From: Sphingomonas hominis
GTDB lineage: Bacteria; Pseudomonadota; Alphaproteobacteria; Sphingomonadales; Sphingomonadaceae
Direction of reading: 5' to 3'
NCBI RefSeq assembly: GCF_013328205.1
Contig: NZ_JABULH010000005.1
Location: forward strand, 267,756 to 331,755
DNA length: 64,000 nucleotides
The notes under the pieces were generated by a model. The model saw only the letters and a program-made list of their open reading frames with translations, had not been told where the DNA came from and made no database searches. Below, one piece after another: positions 37,159-46,890 of the stretch (positions within the stretch are counted from its first letter, which is position 1; each line of letters begins with the position of its first letter). Position numbers and translations under genes: made by a program.

Positions 37159-39746
37159 CAATGCGCCCGCATGAGGTCATGGAGATCGGCGAAGGCATTG
37201 CCGGGCCGCGCCGGCGTGCTCGGCACCGCCTTGGGCCGCGGTCGCCCGCGCCAGACGTAGCGCGGCGCGCTTTCCTCGCCTTCACGGCTCGCAGTACGAA
37301 AGCCGAGTTCCGCCATCAAGCGTGCCAGCGTCTCGGGCTCCAATCCCATCGAAGTCGCGAGCGCCGGGTCGGGCGCGAACGCCCCACGCGCGCCGCCCTC
37401 GCTCGCCGCACGCGCGTCGTGCGCCGCCCGCGCGATCCGCTCGACCAGGTCGATCCGCACCGCCTGCGCACCCAGCGGCCGGTATCCCATCCCCAGCATC
37501 GCGCCCGGTGTCGCGCGCGGCAACACGGTCGCGCCCGCGGGCGGGGCCGGGGGCGCCGCGCCGTGCGCCGCCGCAATCAACGCCTGCCGCCACGCGCGCG
37601 CGTTGGGCTTGAGCAAGCGCGGATCAAACAGGTCGAGCGCGCCGATCGTGACGCCAGCGCGCCTGAGCCAGTGCCGCGCGCCGCCGTCGAGCGCGTCGAG
37701 CGAAGCGGTCAGCGGCGCACGCGCGGCGACCCCTGCGCCCGCCTCCAGCGCGCCCGCGATGCTGCGCAAGGCCGGCCCGGCTTCCGCCGCGCGCGTTGCC
37801 TCCGCCAGCTTGGCGAGCGCGGGCAGCCGGCGCGCGATGTTCGCCGTCACCCAGTCGCGCACCCGTGCCGCCACCCGCTCGCGCAAAGCCGTGTCTAGGC
37901 AGGCGAGCGCAGGGTCGAGCACCACCGCCGGCCGCGCCAGCGACGCCCCGCGAGCGAGCCGCGCCAGTTCGACGCCGTTCGCGGTGATCGCACCATCCTC
38001 GCCCAGCGCGAACGCGTCGTCGTTCCCTGTGATCAGCGCCTCGGCGCGCCGCCGCCGCTCGGTGCCGAGTCTTTTCTCCGCGGTGGCGAGCAGCAGGCGC
38101 TTGTCCGCGGCGCGCGCCTCGGGGGCGACGGTGAAGCGGAAGCCGTCCAATCGCCCGATCGCGTGCGCGTCGATCGTCACTTCTCCGTCGCCGGCGATCT
38201 CGACCGGCAGCTCGCCCGCACCCGCGCCGATCTTGCGCATCAGCGCCGTGGTACGCTTGTCGACGAACCGCTGCGTCAGGCTCGCGTGCAGCGCGTCCGA
38301 CAGCCGCTCCTCGACTTCCAGCGCGCGCTGCGCCCAGGTCTGCGGGTCAGCGAGCCAGTCGGGGCGCTGCGCGATATAGGTCCAGCTGCGGATCGCCGCG
38401 ATTCGACCCGCGATCGTCTCAACATCGCCGTCGGTGCGGTCGAGCCGCGCGACCTCGTCGGCGAACCATTGGTGCGGGATGTATCCTTGCGCCAGATAGT
38501 TGAACACGCGCCCGACGAAGCGCGCGTGCGGATCGAGCCCCAGTTTGGCGAAATCGGGTATACCGCACGCCGCCCACAGCCGCGCGACGTTGCCGCGCCC
38601 CCGACCTTCACCCGAACGCCCGTCCACCGCGGCGCGCACCGCCGGATCGTCGGCCAGCCGCTTCAGCACTTTCAGATCGAGCGCCTCGGGCGCTGGGCGC
38701 AGCATCGTGACGGTGCCGCCGGGCATCTCGGGCTTCTTCGACAGGCTGGCGATCAGCGCGTCGATGCTGCGCAGGTCGGGCTCGCCCTCGCGCCAGTAGA
38801 GCCAGTCGAGCTTCGGGAAACGATGCCCTTCGATCGCCTGCACTTCCTCCGGCAGGAACGCTTCGTCGCCTTCCTCGGTCAATGCGCCGAACGTGCCGTC
38901 GCGCTGGTGCCGGCCCGCGCGCCCCGCGATCTGCGCCATTTCCGCGACCGTCAGCCGACGCCGCCTACGCCCGTCGAACTTGTGCAGACCCGCGAACGCG
39001 ACGTGCCCGACGTCGAGGTTCAACCCCATGCCGATCGCGTCGGTCGCAACCAGGTAATCGACCTCGCCCGCCTGGAACATCTGCACTTGCGCGTTGCGGG
39101 TGCGCGGGGACAGCGCGCCCATCACCACCGCCGCCCCGCCGCGCAGGCGCCGGAGCATCTCCGCGGTCGCGTACACTTCCTCCGCGGAAAAGGCGACCAC
39201 CGCCGACCGCCGGGGCAGGCGTGAGAGCTTCTTCGCGGCGCCGTAGGAGAGCGTCGAGAAGCGCGGCCGCTCGACGATCTCAATGCCGGGGATCAGGTTG
39301 CGCAGCACCGGGCGCAGCGCTTCCGAGCCGAGGATCATCGTCTCCTCGCGCCCGCGTGCGCGCAGCAGTCGGTCGGTGAAGACGTGCCCGCGCTCGGGAT
39401 CGGCCCCCAGTTGCGCCTCGTCGATCGCGACGAACGCGAAATCGCGGTCGAGCTGGTCGGTCGAGCGGCTGCTCTGGCCCGACCGCGGCAGCGGCATGCT
39501 TTCCGCGGTGCACAGGAACCAGCGCGCGTCCTTGGGAACGATCCGCTCCTCGCCCGTCACCAGCGCGACGCGGTCCGCGCCCTTGATCGCGACAACGCGG
39601 TCGTACACTTCGCGCGCCAGCAGGCGCAGCGGAAAGCCGATGCAGCCGCTCGAATGCGCGCACATCCGCTCGATCGCGAGATGGGTCTTGCCGGTGTTGG
39701 TGGGACCCAGCACCGCCTTCACCCGGGCGTTGTCACGCGCACTCAT
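37158..39746 (-). CDS. SUV3-like ATP-dependent RNA helicase
   Basis: The 862-residue helicase resembles mitochondrial SUV3. Walker A is AVLGPTNTGKTHLAIER near residue 12; a DEAQ box occurs in FVAIDEAQLGADPERGHVF; motifs V/VI are VATDAIGMGLNLDVGHVAF and MAQIAGRAGRHQRDG. The helicase core covers about the first 330 residues; the alanine-rich C-terminal half is of unknown fold and longer than in mitochondrial SUV3. The start is the ATG at 39746, which begins MSARDNARVKAVLGP. It is coupled to the S4 gene. Confidence 0.9.
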   Translation of the reverse strand: MSARDNARVKAVLGPTNTGKTHLAIERMCAHSSGCIGFPLRLLAREVYDRVVAIKGADRVALVTGEERIVPKDARWFLCTAESMPLPRSGQSSRSTDQLDRDFAFVAIDEAQLGADPERGHVFTDRLLRARGREETMILGSEALRPVLRNLIPGIEIVERPRFSTLSYGAAKKLSRLPRRSAVVAFSAEEVYATAEMLRRLRGGAAVVMGALSPRTRNAQVQMFQAGEVDYLVATDAIGMGLNLDVGHVAFAGLHKFDGRRRRRLTVAEMAQIAGRAGRHQRDGTFGALTEEGDEAFLPEEVQAIEGHRFPKLDWLYWREGEPDLRSIDALIASLSKKPEMPGGTVTMLRPAPEALDLKVLKRLADDPAVRAAVDGRSGEGRGRGNVARLWAACGIPDFAKLGLDPHARFVGRVFNYLAQGYIPHQWFADEVARLDRTDGDVETIAGRIAAIRSWTYIAQRPDWLADPQTWAQRALEVEERLSDALHASLTQRFVDKRTTALMRKIGAGAGELPVEIAGDGEVTIDAHAIGRLDGFRFTVAPEARAADKRLLLATAEKRLGTERRRRAEALITGNDDAFALGEDGAITANGVELARLARGASLARPAVVLDPALACLDTALRERVAARVRDWVTANIARRLPALAKLAEATRAAEAGPALRSIAGALEAGAGVAARAPLTASLDALDGGARHWLRRAGVTIGALDLFDPRLLKPNARAWRQALIAAAHGAAPPAPPAGATVLPRATPGAMLGMGYRPLGAQAVRIDLVERIARAAHDARAASEGGARGAFAPDPALATSMGLEPETLARLMAELGFRTASREGEESAPRYVWRGRPRPKAVPSTPARPGNAFADLHDLMRAH

Positions 39747-39931
39747 GGTTCGCCCTACATCGGGTGCGGGGCAGGGGGATGCAATCACTTCCTCGCGGCC
39801 GACGCGATCCGATCGCTTCCCCGCGCGCACCGGTCATCCCGGCTCAGGCGCGGCGCGGTTAATTTGACTTTAGGGTCTCGGGTCCACAACGCGCCGCCGG
39901 ACACCCGAGCATATTTGAACGAGACGCCGCA

Positions 39932-41434
39932 TTGTTTCTGCGTGAACAACAAGGTCTGGAGCTGGCAGGCGCGGCGGGTTCGTCGGTGCGGATGCGCGCG
40001 CTCGTGCCCGCTGCCGCCACGCCGAGCGTTCCGCTCGCCGAGCCGTCGCTGCTCGACCGCGTGCGCGACGTGGCCGTCCACACCGATTGGGCGCCCGATC
40101 TCGGCCAGGATATCGGCAGTCGCACCTGGTGGCGCGGTGCCGCGACCTGCGCGGCGCTGATCGCGGCGGCGTGGATGACGCGCCCGGGCTTTCCGCCGAT
40201 CCTCGGCTACGCGCCCCCGGTCGCGACCGGCGCGGCCTATGAGGAAACCCGCACGCAGGGGATCGCGCCACTCGCCCTCGGTTCCACCACCGGGCGCCGT
40301 GCCGCCGCCTCCGGCCTCGTCCGTCGCCTGAGCCAGACGCCCGAGCGCCCGCAGATCGACCTGACCGTGACGCTCGGCGGTGGCGACACCTTGTCCAACG
40401 CGCTCCAGCGCGCCGGCGTCGGCATGAACGAGGCCGCGCGCGTCGCCACCCTGGTCGGCGGCGCGGTGTCGCTCGATCAGTTGAAGCCGGGCACGATCCT
40501 GTCGCTGACGATGGGCCGTCGCCCGTCACGGCTGCAACCGCGCCCACTCGAGAAGCTCAGCTTCCGCGCCGGGTTTGACCTCGACCTCGCGGTAAACCGC
40601 GCCGGAAATGACCTGCTGCTCGACCGTCGCCCGATCTCGATCGACCGCGCACCGTTGCACGTACGCGGGCTGGTCGGCGCCAGCCTCTATCGCTCGATGC
40701 GCGCCGCGGGCGTCCCCGCACGCGTGGTCGAATCGTACATCAAGGCGGTCGCCGCGCGGATGCCGATCGGCGACGTCGGGGCCGCCGACACGTTCGACAT
40801 CGTCGCCGACCAGGCGCGCGCCGCCACCGGCGAGGTCGAGGTGGGGCAGCTCCAGTACGCCGGGCTCGCCGACGCTGCCGGCCGCCGCCGGCTGCAACTC
40901 GTCCGCTGGGGCGACCAACAGGGTGAAGGCGGCAGCTTCATGGACCCGACGGGTCAGGTCGAGCGCCGCGGCTTCATGGGGATGCCCGTCGCGGGTCGCG
41001 TCACGTCGACCTTCGGGATGCGCATGCACCCGCTGCTCGGCTTCATGCGCATGCACCGTGGCATGGACATCGGCGCGCCCTACGGCAGCCCGATCTACGC
41101 CGCGATCGACGGCGTCGTGTCGTTCGCGGGACGCAGCGGCGGTTACGGCAATTTCATCAAGCTCGCGCATCCCGGCGGCTACGCCTCAGGCTACGGTCAT
41201 CTGAGCCGCTTCGCCGTCTCCACCGGCACACGCGTCGCGCGCGGCCAGGTGATCGGCTATGTCGGGTCGACCGGCATGTCGACGGGGCCGCACCTGCACT
41301 GGGAGGTGTGGAAGAACGGCGTGCCGGTGAACCCGCGCTCGATCTCGCTGTCGAGCGTACAGACGGTGTCGGGCGACACACTGCGCGGGTTGAAGGCCAA
41401 GATCGCGCGCCTGCTGTCCGCACCGGCGCGCTGA
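39932..41434 (+). CDS. M23-family peptidoglycan DD-metallopeptidase
   Basis: The roughly 500-residue protein has one membrane anchor (WWRGAATCAALIAAAWMT), a periplasmic helical region with a LysM/OapA-like segment (GGGDTLSNALQRAGVGMNEA), and a C-terminal LytM domain. The zinc-ligand motifs are FGMRMHPLLGFMRMHRGMDI and HLHWEVWKNGVPVNP. It should cleave peptidoglycan cross-links or stem peptides. The TTG at 39932 starts the annotated frame; the true start may lie further in, since no strong ribosome binding site is visible. Confidence 0.9.
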   Translation: MFLREQQGLELAGAAGSSVRMRALVPAAATPSVPLAEPSLLDRVRDVAVHTDWAPDLGQDIGSRTWWRGAATCAALIAAAWMTRPGFPPILGYAPPVATGAAYEETRTQGIAPLALGSTTGRRAAASGLVRRLSQTPERPQIDLTVTLGGGDTLSNALQRAGVGMNEAARVATLVGGAVSLDQLKPGTILSLTMGRRPSRLQPRPLEKLSFRAGFDLDLAVNRAGNDLLLDRRPISIDRAPLHVRGLVGASLYRSMRAAGVPARVVESYIKAVAARMPIGDVGAADTFDIVADQARAATGEVEVGQLQYAGLADAAGRRRLQLVRWGDQQGEGGSFMDPTGQVERRGFMGMPVAGRVTSTFGMRMHPLLGFMRMHRGMDIGAPYGSPIYAAIDGVVSFAGRSGGYGNFIKLAHPGGYASGYGHLSRFAVSTGTRVARGQVIGYVGSTGMSTGPHLHWEVWKNGVPVNPRSISLSSVQTVSGDTLRGLKAKIARLLSAPAR

Positions 41435-41490
41435 TCCGCGGTCTGCCGCGTTCGGATCCGATCCGACGCCCCACTATTGCTGGCGGCATG

Positions 41491-41527
41491 AGAAAGCAGG
41501 AGCCCGGACCAAGCCCGGGATAACGAA
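41491..41527. repeat. CGTCA-type palindromic repeat, partial copy 5
   Basis: The segment holds AGCCCGGACCAAGCCCGGGA followed by TAACG, the inner and distal part of the family seen in full at 17486 and 36306. It lies between the convergent peptidase and lptA genes. Confidence 0.6.
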
Positions 41528-41536
41528 AGCCGTGTG

Positions 41537-42082
41537 TTAGTTCCGCTTCGGAACCGAGAACGTTCCCGTCACGCGGCCGGTCGGCGCGCGCTGCACGTTG
41601 CCGGCGGTTCCGCTGCCGTTGCCGCCCGCCACCGCCGATCCGTCGATCACCGCGCGTCCGGTATCGAGGTTGATCGTCAGCCGCGCGCCGTTGACCGTGT
41701 TCGGCCCCTGCATCAGCCGCACCGCGCCCAGCATGGTGATGACGCGGCGGTTAAGGTCGTACACCGCATATTGCCCGCGCGCGGTCTGATCCGGGCGGCG
41801 CACCGTCACCCCGCCCGACGCGTCGAGCCTGGACACCTGCGGGTTCCCGTCGACGATCTCGCCGGTATAGGCGACGTTCAGCCGCTGAGCGTTGAGCGTC
41901 ATCTCGGCCTGTTTCACCGCTACATTGCCGGTCAGCACCGCGCGGTTCGCCTTGTCCTGCAACTCGATCTGGTCCGCGCCAAAATCGATCGGCGCGTTGG
42001 TGTTGTGCTTGCCCTGCGCGGCCGCGGGGGCGGCGACGAGCAGAAGCGACAGGAGAGGGAGCGAGCCACGCATGGCGCTCAT
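41537..42082 (-). CDS. lptA: LPS transport periplasmic protein LptA
   Basis: LptA is the periplasmic bridge that passes lipopolysaccharide from LptC to LptDE. The 181-residue protein has a signal peptide (MRGSLPLLSLLLVAAPAAAQ after a short lead) and the OstA domain: APIDFGADQIELQDKANRAV, LTGNVAVKQAEMTLNAQ, and VSRLDASGGVTVRRPDQTA. The ATG overlaps the lptC stop codon as ATGA, so an ORF extending far upstream is not used. Convergent with the M23 peptidase gene. Confidence 0.93.
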   Translation of the reverse strand: MSAMRGSLPLLSLLLVAAPAAAQGKHNTNAPIDFGADQIELQDKANRAVLTGNVAVKQAEMTLNAQRLNVAYTGEIVDGNPQVSRLDASGGVTVRRPDQTARGQYAVYDLNRRVITMLGAVRLMQGPNTVNGARLTINLDTGRAVIDGSAVAGGNGSGTAGNVQRAPTGRVTGTFSVPKRN

Positions 42083-42717
42083 TTCGTTTGTCTCGGCACG
42101 ATGCGCAAGCGCGCGTTGCCGTTCAATCGGACGGTGCGCGATTCCAGATCGGCCGACATGCTGTTCGCGCTGAAATTGCCCTGCCTGACCGTACCCGTCA
42201 CCGGCGCGGTCGAGGTCAATTGCCGCGTTTTCAGATCGACGTCGGCACTGGAGGTGTCGAGCGAATAATTGTTGGGCGCGCGCACCGCGATTGGTCCGTC
42301 GACGCGCACCTTCTCGGCATCCATGTCGTAGCGCGCGGTCGGCGCGGTCAGCCGTGCCGGCCCGTCCTGCAACTGGATCGCCGCCGCCATCTGCTGAATG
42401 CGCACCACCGCCTCGGCCGAGCTCTTCTGCACCGCCGACCCTGCGTCGAGCTCGAACGGCTGCCCCTTGGCATCGGTGCCGCGGTAGGTCGCCGATTGCA
42501 GCTTCATCCGTTCCTTGGCGACCTCGACCTTGTTCTTGTCGAGCACGAAGGACACGTCGCCCGCCATCGTCAACGGCGCCATGACCAGAAACGCGGTCAG
42601 CACGCCGATCGACGCCGGGATCAGCCAGTTCGACGTGCGGATCAGCCGGTCGTGCCGCCCGCCCGGACGCGCCCATTGCTGCCGCGGCGAGCGCACACCG
42701 CGCGCGCTCGCGCTCAT
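42079..42717 (-). CDS. lptC: LPS export protein LptC
   Basis: LptC anchors the LPS bridge in the inner membrane and connects LptBFG with LptA. The 212-residue protein has a basic head, one membrane segment (WLIPASIGVLTAFLVMAPLT) and the beta-jellyroll domain (VEVAKERMKLQSATYRGTDA, VDLKTRQLTSTAPVTGTVR, LRIVPRQTK). It overlaps lptA by four bases and follows ribonuclease D by 33 nt. Confidence 0.9.
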   Translation of the reverse strand: MSASARGVRSPRQQWARPGGRHDRLIRTSNWLIPASIGVLTAFLVMAPLTMAGDVSFVLDKNKVEVAKERMKLQSATYRGTDAKGQPFELDAGSAVQKSSAEAVVRIQQMAAAIQLQDGPARLTAPTARYDMDAEKVRVDGPIAVRAPNNYSLDTSSADVDLKTRQLTSTAPVTGTVRQGNFSANSMSADLESRTVRLNGNARLRIVPRQTK

Positions 42718-42750
42718 CGCGCGCTTCTCATCGCCAGCGCCGTGCCCGCG

Positions 42751-43371
42751 TCACGCATGCGCGAAGATGTCGATCTCGGGCCAGCCGGCGATGTCGAGCT
42801 CGGCGCGCGCGGGCAGGAAGTCGAAACACGCCTGCGCCAGCGCCATGCGCCCCTCGCGCACCAGCCGCTTGTCGAGCTCCTCCTTCATCCGGTGCAGGTA
42901 ACGCACGTCGGACGCGGCATAATCACGCTGCGCGTCGGACAGCTCCGGCCCGCCCCAGTCGGACGATTGCTGCTGCTTGGAGATATCCTGGCCGAGCAGT
43001 TCCTTGACCAGTTCCTTCAATCCGTGGCGGTCGGTATAGGTGCGCACCAGCCGCGACGCGATCTTGGTGCAATAAACCGGCGCGGCCACGACGCCGAGAT
43101 AATAGCTGAGCGCGGCGATATCGAAGCGGCCGAAATGGTACAGCTTCAACCGGTCGGGATCGGCCAGCACGCGCTTCAGGTTCGGCGCGGCATAATCGCT
43201 GCCGGGATTGAAGCGCACCAGATGCTCGTCGCCTTGCCCATCGGACAATTGCACCACGCACAACCGGTCACGCGGCGTGATCAGCCCCATCGTCTCGGTA
43301 TCGACCGCGATCGCGGCACCGGGCGCGAACACGTCGCCGGGAAGGTCTTCCTCGTGGAAATAAACAGCCAT
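42751..43371 (-). CDS. rnd: Ribonuclease D (single-domain form)
   Basis: The 206-residue DEDDy 3'-5' exonuclease has AVDTETMGLITPRDRL (first Asp-Glu), YHFGRFDIAALSYYLG (second Asp), and RDYAASDVRYLHRMKEEL (the Tyr-Asp of the third motif). It lacks the HRDC domains of E. coli RNase D, as do most short alphaproteobacterial homologues. It should trim tRNA precursors and other RNAs. It precedes lptC on the same strand. Confidence 0.92.
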   Translation of the reverse strand: MAVYFHEEDLPGDVFAPGAAIAVDTETMGLITPRDRLCVVQLSDGQGDEHLVRFNPGSDYAAPNLKRVLADPDRLKLYHFGRFDIAALSYYLGVVAAPVYCTKIASRLVRTYTDRHGLKELVKELLGQDISKQQQSSDWGGPELSDAQRDYAASDVRYLHRMKEELDKRLVREGRMALAQACFDFLPARAELDIAGWPEIDIFAHA

Positions 43372-43436
43372 GTGTTCGCCGTAGCTTGCGCCGCGCGTCC
43401 GCTCAATGGGCGTGAGTGTTCATTCACCCCTCATCT

Positions 43437-44408
43437 TCAGCCTTCGTCGGCGTAGATCGCGACCTTTGCCTCGACGCCTGCCGATACCTGCCCGCGGTAC
43501 ATGCCCTGTGTGGTGAAGCTCCACACCGGCTGTCCGTCCGGCCCGGTCACGATCACCCCGCCGCTGCCGCCCAGCGCCTTGACGCCCGCCATCACCGCGT
43601 CGGCGGCGACCTGCAACGGCTCGCCCAGCATCCGCACGCGCGCGCCGATCTCATGCCCGACGCTTTCGCGGATGAAATATTCGCCCGACCCGGTCGCCGA
43701 CACCGCGCAGGCGCGATCATCGGCGTAGGTACCCGCGCCGATCAGCGGCGAATCGCCGACCCGGCCCCAGCGCTTGCCCGTCACGCCCCCAGTCGAGGTT
43801 GCGACCGCGACATGGCCGTCCACGTCGCACGCCACCGCGCCGACGGTGCCGTATTTCATGTCGACGTCGAACCAGTCCTCGCTTGCCTTCATGGCGGCAA
43901 GCTGCGCGCGCCGTTCGGGAATGACGAACCAGTCCTCATCCGCCTGCTCGACGCCCTGCTCGCGTGCGAACGTGTCGGCACCCGCGCCAGTCAGCAGCAC
44001 GTGCGGGCTGTGGTCCTTCACCGCCCGCGCGAGGCTGACCGGATTGCGCGCATGACTCACCCCAGCGACCGCGCCGGCCGATCGGTCGCGCCCGTCCATG
44101 ATCGCGGCGTCGAGTTCGACCCGGCCCTCGAACGTCAGCACCGCGCCCCGCGCAGAATTGAAGTGCGCGTCATCCTCCAGCACGCGCACCGCCGCCTCGA
44201 CCGCGTCCACCGCCGCGCCGCCGCTCGCCAGCACCGCCGCCCCCGCCGCCAGCGCGCGCGAGAGGCCGGCGCGCGCGCCCGCGTCCTGTTCCGGCGTCAG
44301 CACGCCGCGGTTGATGATTCCGGCGCCGCCGTGGATCACCAGCGTCCAGCGCGGCGGATGCGTAAGCGTCGAGCGCGGCGGATGCTCGGTCGTCATCGAT
44401 AGCTCCAT
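43437..44408 (-). CDS. Isoaspartyl peptidase / L-asparaginase (Ntn hydrolase)
   Basis: The 323-residue type III enzyme has WTLVIHGGAGIINRG at the start, the autocleavage site before the nucleophile Thr in DMKYGTVGAVACDVDGHVA, and the Gly-rich GGVTGKRWGRVGDSPLIGAG. It cleaves isoaspartyl dipeptides and asparagine after self-processing into two chains. It has no signal peptide. It is adjacent to and on the same strand as the acyltransferase gene upstream. Confidence 0.95.
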   Translation of the reverse strand: MELSMTTEHPPRSTLTHPPRWTLVIHGGAGIINRGVLTPEQDAGARAGLSRALAAGAAVLASGGAAVDAVEAAVRVLEDDAHFNSARGAVLTFEGRVELDAAIMDGRDRSAGAVAGVSHARNPVSLARAVKDHSPHVLLTGAGADTFAREQGVEQADEDWFVIPERRAQLAAMKASEDWFDVDMKYGTVGAVACDVDGHVAVATSTGGVTGKRWGRVGDSPLIGAGTYADDRACAVSATGSGEYFIRESVGHEIGARVRMLGEPLQVAADAVMAGVKALGGSGGVIVTGPDGQPVWSFTTQGMYRGQVSAGVEAKVAIYADEG

Positions 44409-44415
44409 GTGATGC

Positions 44416-45585
44416 TCAGGCGATCGCGGGGCGCGGATCGACGTGGGTGCGCTTCGACGCGTGCCGCCTCAGCCCGATCAGCGGCCGGACCAACGGTATC
44501 TTGCGCCCGACGAGGTAGAAGGCCCAGCATCCCGCCACGGTCGCCGCGACCAGGATCAGGAAATCGGCGAGCATCGACAGCCCTGCGCCGCGCAGCCACC
44601 ACGCCACCACCACGATCACCGTCTGGTGGATGATGTAGAACGGGAACACCGCTTCGGTCAGCATCGGGCGCCAACGGTGGTCGCGGTTCCAGTGGCTGTC
44701 GGCGAACCCGATCAGCGCCGCGATCGCGAACCATCCCTCGACCGCGCGCGCGATCGAGAATACTTCGCCCACGCCGTGCGGCGCGCGCGCCACGCCCGGC
44801 CAGGTCAGCTCGATCCCCGCGACCAGCGCGTAGGACACGAGCGCCACGCCTGCGGCGACCTTCCACCAGCGCACGAAGCTGGCGAGCGTGCCGTCGGCGC
44901 GTGCCAGCGCGAAACCGAACAGGAAAGCGGGGAAATAGGTCGCGTGCGCCACCCAGTCGCCCAGTACCGCGTGCGTCTCGCGCCCGCCAGGAAACAGCAC
45001 CAGATTGACCAGCACCATCCAAACGAGCGGCAGCAGCATCAAGACTGGTCCGCGAAACAGCGCCTCGAACCCGCGCTGCGCCCGCTCGCGCGCGGACTTC
45101 GACGTCACCGCCACCGCCAGCGTGATCGTCAGCGTGTAGATCCACAGGTACGCCACGAACCACAGGTGGTTCCATGTCGGCAGCGGCAGTCCCAGGCTCG
45201 CGTCGAAACGGAAATAATCGTGCCACCAGAACCACGCGAAGCCGTGCGGGTAACCGCGCTTCGTCACCAGCTCGACCCACGCCTGTGGCGGCACGATCAC
45301 CGCCATGCCGAAGACGAGCGGCACCAGCAACCGCGCGGTGCGGTTGCGCGCGAAGCGCCAGCGGCTCGAATGCCGCTTGAGCAGCGCGCGGCTGGCGTAT
45401 CCCGAGACGATGAACAGCAGCGACAGCCGCCACGGGTTGGTCGCCATCATCGGCACCGTCGCCCAGCCTGGGCCCGCGAGCTTCACGTGATAGTCCCACG
45501 GCACGAACACCATGCCGACATGGTAGAGGATCAAGAGCGCGAAGGCACCGATGCGGAGCCAGTCGAGCCCGTAATGGCGTTGCAT
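44416..45585 (-). CDS. Acyltransferase family 3 membrane protein
   Basis: The 389-residue protein has about ten hydrophobic segments and starts GLDWLRIGAFALLILYHVGM, with the active-site His in the ILYHV-type motif. Other marks are SLLFIVSGYASRALL and FYIIHQTVIVVVAWWL. The family adds acyl groups to surface polysaccharides, glucans or lipids. The donor and acceptor here are unknown. The stop lies eight bases before the peptidase start, so the two may be co-transcribed. Confidence 0.92.
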   Translation of the reverse strand: MQRHYGLDWLRIGAFALLILYHVGMVFVPWDYHVKLAGPGWATVPMMATNPWRLSLLFIVSGYASRALLKRHSSRWRFARNRTARLLVPLVFGMAVIVPPQAWVELVTKRGYPHGFAWFWWHDYFRFDASLGLPLPTWNHLWFVAYLWIYTLTITLAVAVTSKSARERAQRGFEALFRGPVLMLLPLVWMVLVNLVLFPGGRETHAVLGDWVAHATYFPAFLFGFALARADGTLASFVRWWKVAAGVALVSYALVAGIELTWPGVARAPHGVGEVFSIARAVEGWFAIAALIGFADSHWNRDHRWRPMLTEAVFPFYIIHQTVIVVVAWWLRGAGLSMLADFLILVAATVAGCWAFYLVGRKIPLVRPLIGLRRHASKRTHVDPRPAIA

Positions 45586-45710
45586 GGCCGCGCGCCTAGC
45601 AGCTTCGCGCGTCGCGTGCGACCCGTGCCCGATCCTGTGTGCACCCGCGATCGTCGGCGCGAACCCGCGCGGGCTTCCGGCCCGGCCCGCTCGCGCGTAT
45701 ATAGAGCATC

Positions 45711-46835
45711 ATGTCCATTCGTCCGTGGCGCGACATCGTCCGCCGAGAGAGCCGCCAGATCATGGTCGGCAACGTCCCCGTCGGCGGCGGCGCGCCCGTT
45801 ACCGTGCAGACGATGACCAACACGCCGACCGATAACGTCGGTGCGACGATTGACCAGATCCGTCGCTGCGAGGACGTGGGCGTCGACCTGATCCGCGTCT
45901 CGTGCCCCGACGTCGAATCGACCGCGGCATTGGGCGCGATCGTTCGCGCGTCGAACGTGCCGATCATCGCCGACATCCATTTCCACTACAAACGCGCGTT
46001 AGAGGCCGCCGACGCGGGCGCCGCCTGCCTGCGCATCAACCCCGGCAACATCGGTTCGGCGGCGAAGGTCGCCGAGGTGGTGCGCGCTGCCAAGGCGAAC
46101 GGTTGCGCGATCCGCATCGGTGTCAACGGCGGGAGTCTGGAGCGCCACCTGCTTGAGAAATATGGCGAGCCGTGCCCCGACGCGCTGGTCGAGTCGGCGA
46201 TGGATCACATCAAGCTGCTCCAGGACCACGACTTCCACGAATATAAGGTTGCGGTAAAGGCGTCGGACTTCTTCCTCGCGGTCGCCGCCTATCAACAGCT
46301 CGCCAGCGTGGTCGACTGCCCGCTGCACCTCGGCATCACCGAGGCGGGCGGCTTCGTCGGCGGCACCGTTAAATCCTCGATCGGCATCGGCTCGCTGCTG
46401 TGGTTCGGCATCGGCGACACGATCCGCGTGTCCTTGTCGGCCGAGCCCGAGGACGAGGTCCGCGTCGGCTTCGAGATCCTTAAGAGCCTCGGCATCCGCA
46501 ACCGCGGCGTCCGTGTCGTCTCGTGCCCCAGCTGCGCGCGTCAGGGCTTCGACGTGATCCGCACCGTGCAGGCACTGGAGGAACGGTTGCAGCACATCCG
46601 CACCCCGATGTCGCTCTCCGTGCTCGGCTGCGTGGTGAACGGCCCCGGCGAGGCGCGCGAGACCGACATCGGGATCACCGGCGGCGGCAACGGCAAGCAC
46701 ATGGTCTATCTGTCGGGCGTCACCGACCACCACGTCCAGGATGCCGGCATGATCGACCACATCGTCCGCCTGGTCGAGGCAAAGGCCGCCGAGATCGAGG
46801 CACACGCCGCCGCAGCGAAACTCGCGGCGGAGTAA
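45711..46835 (+). CDS. ispG: (E)-4-hydroxy-3-methylbut-2-enyl-diphosphate synthase
   Basis: IspG converts MEcPP to HMBPP in the MEP isoprenoid pathway using a [4Fe-4S] cluster and, in this short form, flavodoxin or ferredoxin. The 374-residue protein has [38 protein letters not shown], the cluster Cys in [12 protein letters not shown] and [20 protein letters not shown]. It lacks the extra central domain of plant enzymes. It is divergent from the acyltransferase. Confidence 0.97.
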   Translation: MSIRPWRDIVRRESRQIMVGNVPVGGGAPVTVQTMTNTPTDNVGATIDQIRRCEDVGVDLIRVSCPDVESTAALGAIVRASNVPIIADIHFHYKRALEAADAGAACLRINPGNIGSAAKVAEVVRAAKANGCAIRIGVNGGSLERHLLEKYGEPCPDALVESAMDHIKLLQDHDFHEYKVAVKASDFFLAVAAYQQLASVVDCPLHLGITEAGGFVGGTVKSSIGIGSLLWFGIGDTIRVSLSAEPEDEVRVGFEILKSLGIRNRGVRVVSCPSCARQGFDVIRTVQALEERLQHIRTPMSLSVLGCVVNGPGEARETDIGITGGGNGKHMVYLSGVTDHHVQDAGMIDHIVRLVEAKAAEIEAHAAAAKLAAE

Positions 46836-46890
46836 GCGGGCATGCCTCGTGTGGCTACTCAGAGGCCGCTCGGACTTCAGGGGTAGCAGG

